Below, one piece after another: positions 1 through 11,400 of a stretch of DNA of 64,000 nt. The DNA is from Agelaius tricolor (Eukaryota; Chordata; Aves; Passeriformes; Icteridae), in the NCBI GenBank assembly GCA_023055355.1, contig JALJCS010000009.1, positions 24,453,001 through 24,517,000 on the forward strand. The letters run 5' to 3'. Position numbers and translations under genes: made by a program. How positions within the stretch are numbered: position 1 is the first letter of the stretch; every line of letters begins with the position of its first letter. The notes below the pieces were generated by a model that ran no database searches, was not told the origin of the DNA, and worked only from the letters and a program-made list of their open reading frames with translations.

Positions 1-218
1 ATTTTACAAACAGAGAAACGAAACATAGCTGCATACCTGTAACACTTGGGAGCTACATTAAGAAAGCTCTTGCCTTAAAAGTAGTCATTAGTTTTTGTGG
101 CCTTGTTTTAAAGCTTATCACCATTAAAAGAAAGCAAATAAAGAGGACACAACATGGTTGTTTCCTAGTCAAGATAAAAGCTGGTTCTGACTGAAACACA
201 ATGTTGCTTATTACTGAC

Positions 219-381
219 CTGGCTCATTCTCCTTTTCAATAACTTGGTAATACTCAACAAACTCCTTCACTTTTTCCTGGGGAAAGATGTCAGGTTCAAT
301 AAGGCTGAGTAAGGAGTACAGTTCCTGGAGGCTGTTCTGGATTGGAGTGCCTGTGAGTAGCAGGCTGAAGCCTACTGAGAA
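219..381 (-). CDS. CHD1L: CHD1L coding exon 7 (motif III), last exon in window
   Basis: 163 bp between TTTTTTTCAG and GTCAGT, phase 0 in and phase 1 out. It starts with [16 protein letters not shown] (motif III) followed by [18 protein letters not shown]. Bases 1-218 are the next intron, where I see no exon. Confidence 0.94.
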
Positions 382-3300
382 CTGAAAAAAACCAGCAATA
401 ATACAAAGTTACTAGAAAAAAGTATCTGTAATGAAAAGTTAGTTAATATACAAGTCCACCTACACCACTCCTAGGCTTAACTTAGAAGATGAGTGGCAGC
501 ACAGAACTGCTCGCAGAATGCTGCAGATTTGCCAAAACCATCCAAACACAAGGTATGGTGTGACAGTCAAACAGCTCCAAACTGACTGGGCAAGGAATTC
601 CAAACTGACCAGTGCAAGGAATTCAGTGTAAGCAAAATAAGAACAAAGTACAAAACTGATTCCATTAAAATGCTCAGGTCCATGCAGTCTGCAGTCTAAT
701 AACACACACTAGATGTTAGATAAGGAGGGATAACTGGAAAAAGCAGTTGGAATAGGACAGTGAAATGAAACTGCGTCAGACTATGTTCAATTTCTGTTTG
801 CTGAGTAACTCTGACAAACACAGGAACATTATCAGGTCCATGCTGCTCACAGTAATCCCCATGAAGAGACTTGAGAAATATGTTTACTTTTGGAAAGATA
901 CAAATTTCTCTCCAGTTTGGTAATAGAAAATAGGTTAGGAGGAGAGACGAGGTGAATCACATCTATTTTTTTGTGATTATAACCAAAGCTCCTGAATTAT
1001 AGACATCATGGACAATATGTTCAGAATATGTAAGACTTTCAGGAATTCAATAAAATCCCCTATTTTCCAAGGTGTATTGTAGTACACTGTTGCTGATCCC
1101 AGCACACACCAAAGGCTGATGATTCACTGCCATGACAAGAAGTGCAGCCTTCACTCAGGCATTTGGGCTGCTCTGGCCAGGTGCTTTGGAAGCTGGAGCA
1201 ATTCTCTGAATTTCTGTAAACAAGGGTGGCTCCATTAAATGTGACAGTGGAAGTCAGTAGTTCAAGACTTGAGGTTTCATGAGCTAGGCAAGGGCTCCTT
1301 CACCCTGCCAGAGCTGGAAATGGCCTCTTGTTGCTTAGGTTAGCCAGACATCTACTTCTGCAACAGCACAGATGTGGTTCAGCACCATGTCTGGCTGCTT
1401 TACTTTTCCAAGTCTTTCAAACTGCTCCAACATGGCAAGCCCAAACATGAAGCAGAATGAGAGGGAAGCTCCAAATACTGCCCACTGCCATGCAAAGCCA
1501 ACAAGGCCTTTATCTCTCTGCCACTAAATATGGGAATCCTTTCACCAGCTCTGATGGAAACAAGTGATGATTCACGTTGATTCACAGAGAATCTGAAAAG
1601 GGAAAAGTCTTAAGACACTAGAAGAAAGATGAGTTACTTTACCTCGGAAAGTGTCTTGTAAAGCAGAGAATTTTGATTTTTCAGTCTGTGAGCTTCATCT
1701 ACAACCAAGGCAGCCCAGTTAAAGCTGAACAAGCAAAAAACAGCATCTTCAGTTAGGGGCTGACAATTCATTCTTGTAAGTACAAAATGACTGAAGTAAG
1801 TGGTGGCTCTGCTTGGCTCAACTTGAGGTGGGGTCCCACCCCACGAACAACAAGCAAACACCAAAAGTGGGGTGGAATTCACAGGTAGTGTTTTTGAAGA
1901 GCTGACAGAGGTTTTTACCAAAGTCTGGGTGAGTTTTTTTTTGAAATCAAGACAAACAAAATCCACTTGAATTTCTTGATTCTCTCTCCACCCCTGTTAC
2001 TATCAGGAAAATGACATAAACACAAGTTTGTTGAACATACAAGGAGGTCTCTGATTTGGAAAAAGAGACATGAAACTAAGCCCTAGCACCTGTGCAAAAA
2101 TCCAGCAACGATCATGAGGCAGTGATGTAAGAGTGATCCCAAGGCTTTTGCAAATCACCCAAGAGAGGAGCTTCAACTTATTCTGTGTTCATATAGCTCT
2201 ATGCAGAGTGTCCTCTAGCAGGCTGCAGAATCACTGGTGATCCAGTAGATCCACTAGGCTTAATTGAAACTCCACATCTTCTGAACCCTCGGTGTTTGTG
2301 CCTCCTTATTACTAGGGTAACAATTTCCACATCAGAGTCATTTCCAGGGGAGGGAAAGCATGAACCTCCATCTTTTCTCACCCCCACACTTCTCTTCCCA
2401 GTGGAATACAACATTTGAAATCACAGTAACCTACATTCTTCCTAAATAGCCTTTTCATTTGCCTTGATTTCCCTCTCTGCCATATCAGAGAGGTTCTCCA
2501 TTGCAAGAACAATCAAGTGTCATTACCTTATTCAATGAGCTCAGGAGCTGAATTGCCAAAGGACCCTGCACTGTGCAGCACTGCAGAAGCCCATGTGCAG
2601 AACAGCCTGATTCCTCATCTATTTCATTACAGCATGGCTCTTGCTCAACTCATTTGTGCTGTTACACTGCTTGTAAGGAGTAGTGGTGCGGAGACATCTG
2701 ATAACTCTGACCCTCCCTTACAAAGTGCTCCAAATGCTCCCACACAGAGCAAGGTACAAATGATTAGCAACCACTTTTTTTTTTCAGAAGGAAGACTAAA
2801 GGGCAAAACCCTAAATTTGAGTGACATGGCTTTGAGGTTATTTGTTAGCTTTAGAAGTAGGAAATTAGTCTGGAGCTGACATTTCTGTGATACTAAGGCT
2901 GGCTACTTGATCTCCTTGGGTGCTACATACCTGGGGTACACTTCAAAATCAATGGAATAATATGCAGCAACGCAGAACATGATATGAAACTGTAAGGACA
3001 ATACAGTCATGGCTACCTTTCATTAGATCTGGTTTCTACCATGATGTGCAGCACAGTCTGCTACTTCCAGCAGTGCCAAGGACAGCTGTTTTGCTGAAAG
3101 ATGGGAGGGTGCCCCTTGTGGGCCTAGCTGACACAAAACTGTGCCAGCACGGGCCACTGGATTTGTGCTTCTACAAAGATACTGAGCCATTCATTATGTA
3201 TAGCTGCCCCCAGCATTTGTCATGAAACCACTGCAAGGCACTGGCACTACTGCTAAGAAAAAAGGAAAATTCCTCCCCATTTCAAATGCAGATGCCTGTG

Positions 3301-6300
3301 GAATTCTGCATGACTGTGACAGTACCTCCTACAGGCTGAATCTGAGCAGAATAATCAGTCTTTGTAGAAGGCATAACATTTCATAAGCCCTCCACAGCTG
3401 TGACTGGAGGTAATAAACTTCAGGATATGATAGCACCCTATCACTGTTATATAATGCAGGTCAGTTTCAGTGAATTTTGCAACTAATACCTTTATAACCT
3501 GAAGCTCTTGAGGATGTCCTCTGCTGGACTGATATTTAATGTACTGCTCTAAGTCACTATGTGTCATATTGCTTTGAGTTAACTGGCTTGAAAACTGTCC
3601 TTGGGGGAAGTTCACATATATTTTAGCTGATATTAAAGACTGAAAGTTGGAAAAGGCAAAGTTCTAATCACAAGCCAAGAACATCCCTGTCTCTTGTGAA
3701 ACAACACAGAATCTTGCACATCCAAATATCTATGTAAGAAATCATTGACAGATATCCAGACTTAAATTTGAAGACATTAAAACCAGACTCACGACTTTAG
3801 AAATGCTGCATCTTTCAGGCAAATCTGCAATGAAAGAAAATGAACTGTGATTTATGATTTAAGTAAATACATCAATTAAGAAACAGAGCAGTTTTCTGTC
3901 TGCTTGCAAACTATGGTGAAATGGAGCAGAGTGGAATGAAGGCACTTGCTACCTGAGGAAAAAAAATGACAGCTACATGACACCTTCAGCATGTCATGGT
4001 TTAACATCACACACGCTCTCACTCACACTCCACCCAGGGAGAGGGGGGAAGAGAACTAGAAGGATAAAAGTGAGAACACTTGTGGGCTGACAAGGCATGA
4101 ACTGGGAGGTACAGAGGAATCAAAAAGGCAAGGAAAACTTGTGCCCCCCTTTCAAGTGACAAAGACATCACATACCTCATATGTTGTCAGGAGTGCATGG
4201 AAGTGTGAGTCTCCTTTCAGATTCTCCTGCAGTTTGGGTCGCTCTTCCTTGCTGCCTACATATGTTATGAAAGAAAGACCTGGAGCAAATCTGTTGTTAA
4301 GAGAAAGAGCAGAAACAGTGAGCCAGTCTAAGTCTTCTCATGTGTTTATGACCCTGGACCTCATTACCAAACACAGCCACTGCACAGATGATGAGAATTC
4401 CTATCCAAACATCCTACACTCCTGTGAGATGTGCCTGGCTCTCAGCTTTTGAATCTCACTCCTTCATAATTTTCACATCAGGCTGGCACCTCAGCTGTTG
4501 GCTCTGGTTTGTACAAGTCCTAAATAAACCAGCATTCCTTTAGATGTAAGAGTCCAAGGCAGATGACTGAAAACCAGTCTCATGACCTAACTGCTATTCT
4601 GAACTGAAAAAAGTTCATAAGAAGCAGGTGAATGAATACAGTTGGCCCAGATGAGGCCAAAGAATTGGCCTGAATCATACTAAAATAAAGAGGTTGCAGC
4701 AAAGAGGTTAAAGTCAGGGTATCAAAAATATATTCTCTCAGTCAAAAAGCAGATAAAACCAGCTCCAATTGTTGGGACCATAAAATTCCTCCTCATTTAA
4801 TCCCACCACTGTTATTTACCTAATATTCCTTCTGGAAAGCTGCACTGTTGATGTCTGAAAGAACGCACTTTCCCCCAACTATTCCAACCCAAAATCTATC
4901 CAAATCAGGCCAGCTCACTTCAGAATGCAGCCTGAAGGACTTCAGATGCTGAGAGACAGCATCAGCCAACGGCCACACAGACAGACTTCTGTTCTAACCT
5001 TCAACTTCTAGCCTTTCCTCTTAAAAGGAGTCTGTGGGCTAGAGACCACAGATGTACATATTTCAGGCACAGCAGCCTGTCACCCTGATACACATCAGCA
5101 CTGTCACCCCAGTGAGGATGGGCTGCATGCACAGGTGTGATGTATTTTATGTGCATATGTGAGCACGGCCTCCAGCTTGGGTCTTACCTTTTACTATGAA
5201 GATTCCTGGCTGTCTTCAGCAGATTTTGCCTAAGAGAGGCTGAGTGGGGAGGGTTACAAATCAATAAAAAGCAAGGAGCTAGTGGAGGCATTTCGACTGA
5301 AAGTCAGCCAATAATATAGGATGGATGGATTCGTGTATACCACAGCATGTAAAGACTATGCATTAACTGCATAGTCTGCATTGATTTGTTGGTTTAGTAG
5401 CAGCTTCCCTTTTTACTTTCTATCCCTTTGAAAGGATAAAAAGAAAGTGTTGGAGTGAGCACATTTGAAAACAATCTCTGCAATCTTGCAACTTGCAAAC
5501 TTTGCAACTGCAAGTCTGAGCAATAATGTAGTAAGCCGGACAACTGTTGAAACTTACCTCTCCAGCTCTTCCTTCCAGTTGCTCAGAACTGACAGAGGAC
5601 AAAGTATCAGAAATCTCTCTTTGTTGGATAACTTTTTTGTCAAATAAAGAAGTAGAGAAATGGTCTAAAAGGCAAGAAAAATACTTGTTTATAACAAGGG
5701 AAGGGTTCAACCCGATAGCCTGCTCCTACATAAGCTGTCTCCTTGTTGAGCTTTGCAGCTAGCTTCCATAGGTTATCACAAATCAGAGTTAACAGAAGAT
5801 CAAGTGGGATACAGACAAAAAGGCTTATATCCTAAAACATGACCTCAATATATGAAGCCCCTTTCTTGCACAGTCACAAACTAGGTCTACCATGCATCAC
5901 TTTCTAAAACTATTTGTAATTTAAGACCTATTGAATAAAATCAGCTGATCCAAAGCACAAACAGTCATTTTCCATCAAAACTTAAACCCACTGAAATACT
6001 TGAAAAAAAAATCCAACAAACCTCTGAAAAAATTAGATGTATAAATTTTAATCCATGTGTGGATAAACACAAAAATCCCTGGGTGCAAGGGCATCAAAAG
6101 GACGTTATTTTCCCTGTACTGGCTGTCTATTGTGCCTTCAACTCAGCACACTATGAATTATGCATTAAGGTGTTTGGATAAAATGGCCACTCATCTTTTT
6201 ACAAAATCCTGAAACCTATTTAGAGTTACAGAGGACTTAACTCAGGACTTGAGTGACAAAAAAGACAATGAGCTCTCACTTGACTAAGGAATTCTGAAGG

Positions 6301-8201
6301 GGCGGGGGAGAATAATTAGGGTACTTTTTCATTCTGCAGAAACACTAGGCTGAAAACCCAAAAATTTAAGCAAAGATCATTTTCCAGAAGAAGAAGACAC
6401 ACCTGACAAGTCTTCCCAAGGCCCATCTCATCACCCAGGATACAGCCATGCTGGACTTCATAGCATTGCACGAGCCAGTTTACACCTTCCATTTGATAGG
6501 GACGAAGTTTAATGCCTGGGAATAAAAATTATTTGTTACACTTACAGTCACCTAATGCACTCCATACACACACTAGAAACAGGTCCTGCCCAGAACAGGC
6601 CTTCCCAAACATCTGCCTTACAGGAAAAGCACAGCAGCCTACAGCAGAAGCTGGTTTACCCTCCCAGACAGCAAAGACCCCAGTGTTATAGCAATTAAAT
6701 TAAAGCATATTCAGAAACTTACACAAAAATGCCCCGAGCCATTGCAACAGACTGTACAAGGAACCTGATCTAATAATTAGGCTGGTACTTTGAATTCCTA
6801 AAAGATAGCTTGATTTTCAGCCTGAATCACTTTTTTAAATATGTAAGTACTAGAGCCAGGGACATGCTTTAGGCTACCAGAAATGTTTGTTACAATCAAT
6901 TATTGTATAATAATAATTTCTCAACAAGATGTTTCCTAGATTTTCTGTACTTAAAGCTAAGGCAGGCCTCCACTATAGGCCACTGTGACTACTACCACCA
7001 TTGCACTCCTTATTATGGGGCACAATATGTCAAAATCAATACAAGTCACATAGGAGTTGGCAAGACCTTTCCTTGTGCTTGGACTCAAGTGCTGTGTATT
7101 GTGGCATTGCTGCCCTCTACTCTCTGGGAAAATGTGCACACTGGGTGCATGAAGTAACTCACCAGCCCGCAGGATACACAAACCCAAACCAGCCCACGGA
7201 CTGAGGTGAGGATTTCCAGCAAGCTAAGGAAAACGTGCGGGCAGGATGGATTGCCCTGGCATTCCCCTTTAACATCACCCTCCAGGCAGCGGAAAGCACT
7301 TTAACACAGGCCCATTTCGAGGCCACTGAACAGGCCAACCCTCGTTCGTGTTGTCCCGAAGCACAGAGCTGCCTGAGGCTGTGCGGAGGCACTAGGGGGG
7401 TTAAAGCCGAGCTCAGCCCTGGCCCAAACCTACCCACAAAGCCAAGGACGGGGACTGCGGCATCCAGGGAAGGCTCGCACACAGTGGAGAGCACGCAGCA
7501 ACACCATCCCTGCAGCAGCTGCAGCTCACTTTGACTTTCACTTTATTTGCACTTTTATTTATTTCTGGCCTAAGGCCTGTTGGTACAGAGCTCAGACAAC
7601 TACAGCTGAGAGAACTCGGGTTGTCCAGGCTGGAAAAGTGAAGGCATCCGGGTGACCTAACTGAGGCCTTTCAGTACCCGAAGGAAACTTTCAGGAAAGA
7701 TGGGGCAAGACTATTTAAAGGAGCCTGCAGCAACAGGACAAGAGGGAATGTGTTCAAATTAAAAGAGAGTACATTTAGATTAGATATTAGGAAAAAAATC
7801 TTTACTGTGAGGATGGTGAGCCACTGGAACGGGCTGCCCAGGGAAGTTGTGGATGTCCCATCTCTCGAGGTGTTCAAGGCCAAGTCGGATGGGGCTTTGG
7901 GCAAGCTGGTCTAGAGGGAGGCGTGCCTGCCCATGCCAGGGGGGTTGGAACTGGATAATCTTCAGGTCCCCTTCCATCGCAAGCCATTCTATGAGCTGGG
8001 CAGAGCCAGGCAGCGCGGGGCCCCTCCGCCGCCTCCCGCCATCTCCGACAGCACCCACAGCCCTGAGGCTCCCTGCCGACCCTTTCCCCGGGCTCCCCGC
8101 TGACCTGACAGCCCCCACCGCTGCACGTCCGCCTCCTGCACGCCCGGACCCCCGGCTCGGGCGCCGCCGGCGCGGCGGAGCGCTTGGAAGAAGCGGGACA
8201 T
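219..8201 (-). CDS. CHD1L: CHD1L (ALC1) chromatin remodeller, N-terminal part, cut by left edge
   Basis: Seven minus-strand coding exons join in phase: 8105-8201, 6403-6515, 5558-5664, 4176-4290, 3793-3824, 1643-1724 and 219-381, giving the first 236 residues. The product is the N-terminal half of a SNF2-family ATPase that slides nucleosomes. CHD1L is known to be activated by PARP-made poly(ADP-ribose) through a C-terminal macro domain, which lies beyond the window. Visible motifs are the Walker A box GDEMGLGKT (Lys67), [13 protein letters not shown] of motif Ia, the DEAH box at residues 164-167 and motif [13 protein letters not shown] near 190-198. The N-terminal stretch [13 protein letters not shown] matches the segment just before the helicase domain of vertebrate CHD1L. 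The start is chosen because it is the only Met ahead of that stretch in exon 1 and sits in a CpG island with a good Kozak context. No break is seen. It is divergent from the amidase gene. Confidence 0.95.
1643..1724 (-). CDS. CHD1L: CHD1L coding exon 6 (DEAH box)
   Basis: 82 bp between TTGTTCAG and GTAAAG. It encodes [19 protein letters not shown], with the Mg-ATP binding DEAH at residues 164-167 (motif II), and ends in phase 0. Confidence 0.95.
3793..3824 (-). CDS. CHD1L: CHD1L coding exon 5 (32-bp small exon)
   Basis: A 32-bp exon between ATTGCAG and GTGAGT, phase 0 in and phase 2 out, encoding [10 protein letters not shown] plus two bases. It joins in frame to the DEAH exon, as in vertebrate CHD1L. 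Confidence 0.9.
3992..4110 (-). mobile_element. LTR end fragment in CHD1L intron 4
   Basis: The segment opens TGTCATGGTTTAACATCAC and continues with ACTC-rich sequence, a GGGAGAGGGGGGAAGAGAA stretch and AAAAGTGAGAACAC. This is the layout of the 3' end of common bird ERV LTRs read on the opposite strand. Only about 120 bp survives, and the inner boundary is approximate. It stops about 65 bp short of CHD1L exon 4. Confidence 0.5.
4176..4290 (-). CDS. CHD1L: CHD1L coding exon 4
   Basis: 115 bp between ACAACAG and GTATGT, phase 2 in and phase 0 out. It encodes [18 protein letters not shown] and ends in ALLTTYE, the segment before motif II. A retroviral LTR scrap lies just beyond its donor. Confidence 0.93.
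5558..5664 (-). CDS. CHD1L: CHD1L coding exon 3 (motif Ia)
   Basis: 107 bp, phase 0 in and phase 2 out, flanked by CCTTTTAG and GTAAGT. It encodes [18 protein letters not shown], the motif Ia region. The open frame of 96 codons overlapping it on the same strand is in a different frame and is not the gene. Confidence 0.94.
6403..6515 (-). CDS. CHD1L: CHD1L coding exon 2 (Walker A)
   Basis: The exon enters in phase 1 after TTCCCAG and ends in phase 0 at a GTGTGT donor. It carries [11 protein letters not shown] followed by the ATP-binding GDEMGLGKT, with Lys67 the catalytic lysine of motif I. Confidence 0.94.
7601..7996 (+). mobile_element. CR1 LINE 3' end in CHD1L intron 1
   Basis: About 400 bp of CR1 3' region in plus orientation: GGTTGTCCAGGCTGG, then AGATTAGATATTAGGAAAAA, GGAACGGGCTGCCCAGGG and the terminal ATTCTATGA. 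It is 5'-truncated, as CR1 insertions usually are. It ends 108 bp before CHD1L exon 1 and runs into the CpG island. The open frames crossing it are chance. Confidence 0.9.
8105..8201 (-). CDS. CHD1L: CHD1L coding exon 1
   Basis: ATG reads from 8201 leftward (CCGCC before the ATG). It encodes 32 residues plus one base of Gly33, with a donor GTCAGC at 8104-8099. The Arg/Ala/Gly-rich start is followed by the conserved [10 protein letters not shown]. Confidence 0.88.
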
Positions 8202-8320
8202 GGCGGGACGTCAGTCACCCCCGTCGCTGCTCGGTTCCCGCCGCCAGAGGCCGGCTGCGGGCGGGGCCAGCCCCAGCACCGCCCCGGCAGCGGGAGGGCT
8301 CGCCGGGAGGGAGCACCGCG

Positions 8321-8476
8321 ATGGCGCCGCTGCTGCTGCTGCTCCTCCTGCCGCTGCTGTCCGCGGCCGCCGCTGCCTACCTGTGCTGCGGGCGGCGGTA
8401 CACGGGCAGCGCGGCCGCCGTGCTGCACCGCCGGGGGCCGCGCCAGGCCGGGCCAACGGGCCCGCCCCGGGACATC
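8321..8476 (+). CDS. Amidase exon 1 (signal anchor)
   Basis: ATG in a strong context (CACCGCGATGG). The 52 codons begin [19 protein letters not shown], a hydrophobic anchor, and are followed by a Gly/Arg-rich linker. Donor is GTGAGC, phase 0. Confidence 0.85.
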
Positions 8477-11400
8477 GTGAGCGCCGGGCAGGGCCGGGCG
8501 GGGGGCGCGGGGCGGCGGGGCGGGCGATCACCTCACTTCTCGCCTTCTCTCCGCAGTGGGCTCCGAGGCTGTGCGGCGCCGGGCTGCGCCTCTTCGTCCA
8601 TGTGGCTAACACGGTGAGTGCGGGCCGGCAGACGGGGCAGTGAAACCCGGGGCTGCGCGGGGAAAACCGGGCGGGGGGTCCGGAGGGAGCGGGGCTCGGC
8701 GGGGAGGGTGTGGCTCTCTGCGAGCTCTCGGGTTCTCCCGGCCCCACAGGTGTGATGCCGCGGGCACTGAGAGCGCCGGCCTCTGGCTGAGGGGGTCCTG
8801 TGTGTCTTCGAGTGTGGAGACCTTTGGAGCTGACATCAAACTCGAAAGAGAGCTGCCAGCAGCTTTCCTTGGACGTTAAAGGGCTCGGCAGCCTTGTGAG
8901 GGGGGTTCCAGCTGGGTGCTAAGGCAGCTGTGCCGCCGGGGCTCCCCTCGGCTGGGCTCTGGCGTGTTCGGGAGCCTGCGGGACTGGGACCCCTTGGTGT
9001 CGGGGTGCAGAGGGGACAAAAGCCTGCATCCCCTGCACTGCCCACCTCGCACCTGCTTCTGCTGGAAGCAGCTGGGCCTTATTGCTGCTGTTGCCTGGCC
9101 TTTCCTTTTGAGCGCACAAAAGTTTTTTTTCAGCCGTGTCGCCTGTTACAAAGCTTGGTGTCCGGCTGGGCCTGGAGTGAAACAGCTTGATAGGCTGTGT
9201 TTATTTGTGAGAATACCTTAGGAGTGGCTTTCTGTCAAGATGTAACAACCAGAGTACTTTGTTATCTTTTGCTTTGTGGCGGCTTCTGGTGCATGGCGAA
9301 GGGCTTCTTTCCTTTCCGATACCTCCCTTGGAAGGGGGATGTGAGATTCTCAATCTCCTACAGGATTGTGCTGTGTTAGATGTAGATTAGGAGCCGTGTG
9401 TTTTCAAAAAGGTGCTGTAATTCTTATGCAATGTGTGAGGTAACATGCTGCTTTGTGGGGCTGGCAGTGTGAGCCTTGCCTCAGACTTGTACTGTATTTG
9501 TACATCCCACAACGTGTTTCTGAAGTCCATTGTTAAGGTATTAAGACAGGACAGAACAAGGCTGGTCTCTTTGGGGCTGTTGATGCTGCTACTCTGGGAG
9601 CCAGGGTATTGAAAGACTATTTTCTGCTGTCTGCTACCACAGAGTCTCTAAATTTCTCACACTTTTCCAAGTTGACTCATGTTACTGCGGGAGCTGGTTG
9701 AGAGATGGGCAAGGTCCTAATAGTATATAAAATAATAAGCTCCTGCCTTATCCAGTGTTTGCATAATCTGTGGAACATGAAGGAAATAATGGATGGGAGC
9801 TATATAGAAGCTTCTTAAAAGTGTTGTAGCTGCAGATGCAGGCTTTCTGTGTGAGTTGGGGAAAGACAAAGGCAGAAGAATCAGAAGAATACTCTTTTTA
9901 TAATTATATAAATATGAAACGTGGGGGGAAAGCATTTCAGGCCATTTCTGTAGTGTAAAATACAAGTGTTTGTGCTGTTTCTTTACTGTATAGCATTGTA
10001 TGCTCTCTAGGGTGCACCGAGCCTGCAGCAATCGTGAGCATATTCAGCATTCCTTGTCCAGTGAAAGAAGGTGTTCAGGTCAAAGTTGCTGCAAACCAAC
10101 ATTTTTGCTTGCTTTTTTCCTAGGCTTTTGGGCAGATCTGCTTACTGCCGTTCTTAATGAGGTAAGCATGGGGACTTTTCTCCTGCTCTGGGTTTCTTTT
10201 ATTTCTTGTTTTAGGTTTAAGGTACTTGCATTGCACACTGCTTGTAGGTTATCTGTAATTGTATTTATAAAGAGAAAGCTGCATAATTTGATTGGAGAAT
10301 AAGATTACTTCACAGATGTTTGCTTGATTATTTTTTTAACTACTGTCATTTGAGTGGGTCTCTCCGAGAAGAAATTAATAATTTTTCACACTCGTGCAGG
10401 TGCATAGAAATTGTATTCACCAGCTTTTCTTTTTGCCTTTTGTTTGCCTTTATGTCTCTTTGTCTTTGCTCTTTTGTTAAAAGACAATCTTTTTTTCAAA
10501 GCTGGTGGCTGTGCAAATATGCTGTTCTTATCACTGATAGGGTTAAAAGAATAGTAGTAGTGGGGAAGGGAGGCCAGACATAAAGTTCAGAGAGTTTGGT
10601 AAGTTCTTTTTAATGATGTTCTCTATTTTAGGTCAGCCTTTCTTCTTTCTCTCACATGTGTTTTTGTTCAGAAACTGATTTCAAGTATACATTGCACGAG
10701 GAGTAAGAGGGCACATGGGTAAGAGGTTCAGGAACCTCTTAGTGCTTTTTTCATGTAGTTTGCCCATCATTTAAAGGGTCATCTGTGCAGATCCCAGGAC
10801 ACTGAGAACTGTGTCCCCCCTGAATTTGACTTGGGATGTGGGCTTTTTGAACAAATCAAACTCAGGCAAGTGTCACTGCTGTTAAACTGCAGATCATTCC
10901 TGGATATCTGTGACAGGGTTTTGATCTCCTTGCTTTGTGTGGTCCAAGCTATGGATTTATGCTGCAATCTCCATTGTATTTGATTGCAAACAAACTATGT
11001 TCAAGTAGGTCATGGAAAAGTCTGAAGAGGTGCTTGTTTTAACAGGATTAGTGGTTGAATGTACAGCTTACACTACATTCTTCTTTTATTTTCCTCTCCA
11101 CTCCTGTCTTGTTTGGTCTGTGAATGAGAGGTCTAATTAAGTGAATCAAGAACTTCCACCATTTCTTTCCCAGCTCGAGTTTACAGAGGCTGGCTTTATA
11201 TCAAGAGGTAGGAGGCTTTGTTAAACAGGCAGAATACATTTGATGCTGCCTTTAGGAAATATGTGAGAGAGATTAGCTTGTAACTGTTGCAACTCCCTGC
11301 TGTGAAAGCAGACTGCTAAGACAAAATGTTCCTGGGTAAAGGTTCCTTCTGAACAGTCTGAAAAATTAGTCATAGTTGAGGTTGAAAACTCCAGCAGCGA

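Larger units (their letters stand above)
8020..8800. promoter_or_regulatory. CpG island, shared CHD1L / amidase promoter
   Basis: Very GC-rich and CpG-dense sequence covers both first exons. Only 119 bp (8202-8320) separate the two start codons. That gap holds a half cAMP-response-like GACGTCA at 8207-8213 and an Sp1-type GGGCGGGGCC at 8259-8268, and no TATA box that I can see. This is a typical bidirectional housekeeping promoter. Transcription starts cannot be placed from sequence alone. Confidence 0.8.

Noticed and set aside
7847..8617. 256-codon plus-strand frame
   Set aside because: It begins in CR1 sequence; only the part from 8321 is the amidase exon 1 frame, and it then runs into intron 1.
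7874..8747. Minus-strand 184- and 178-codon frames over the shared island
   Set aside because: Antisense shadows of GC-rich exons; the real minus-strand exon is 8105-8201 in another frame.
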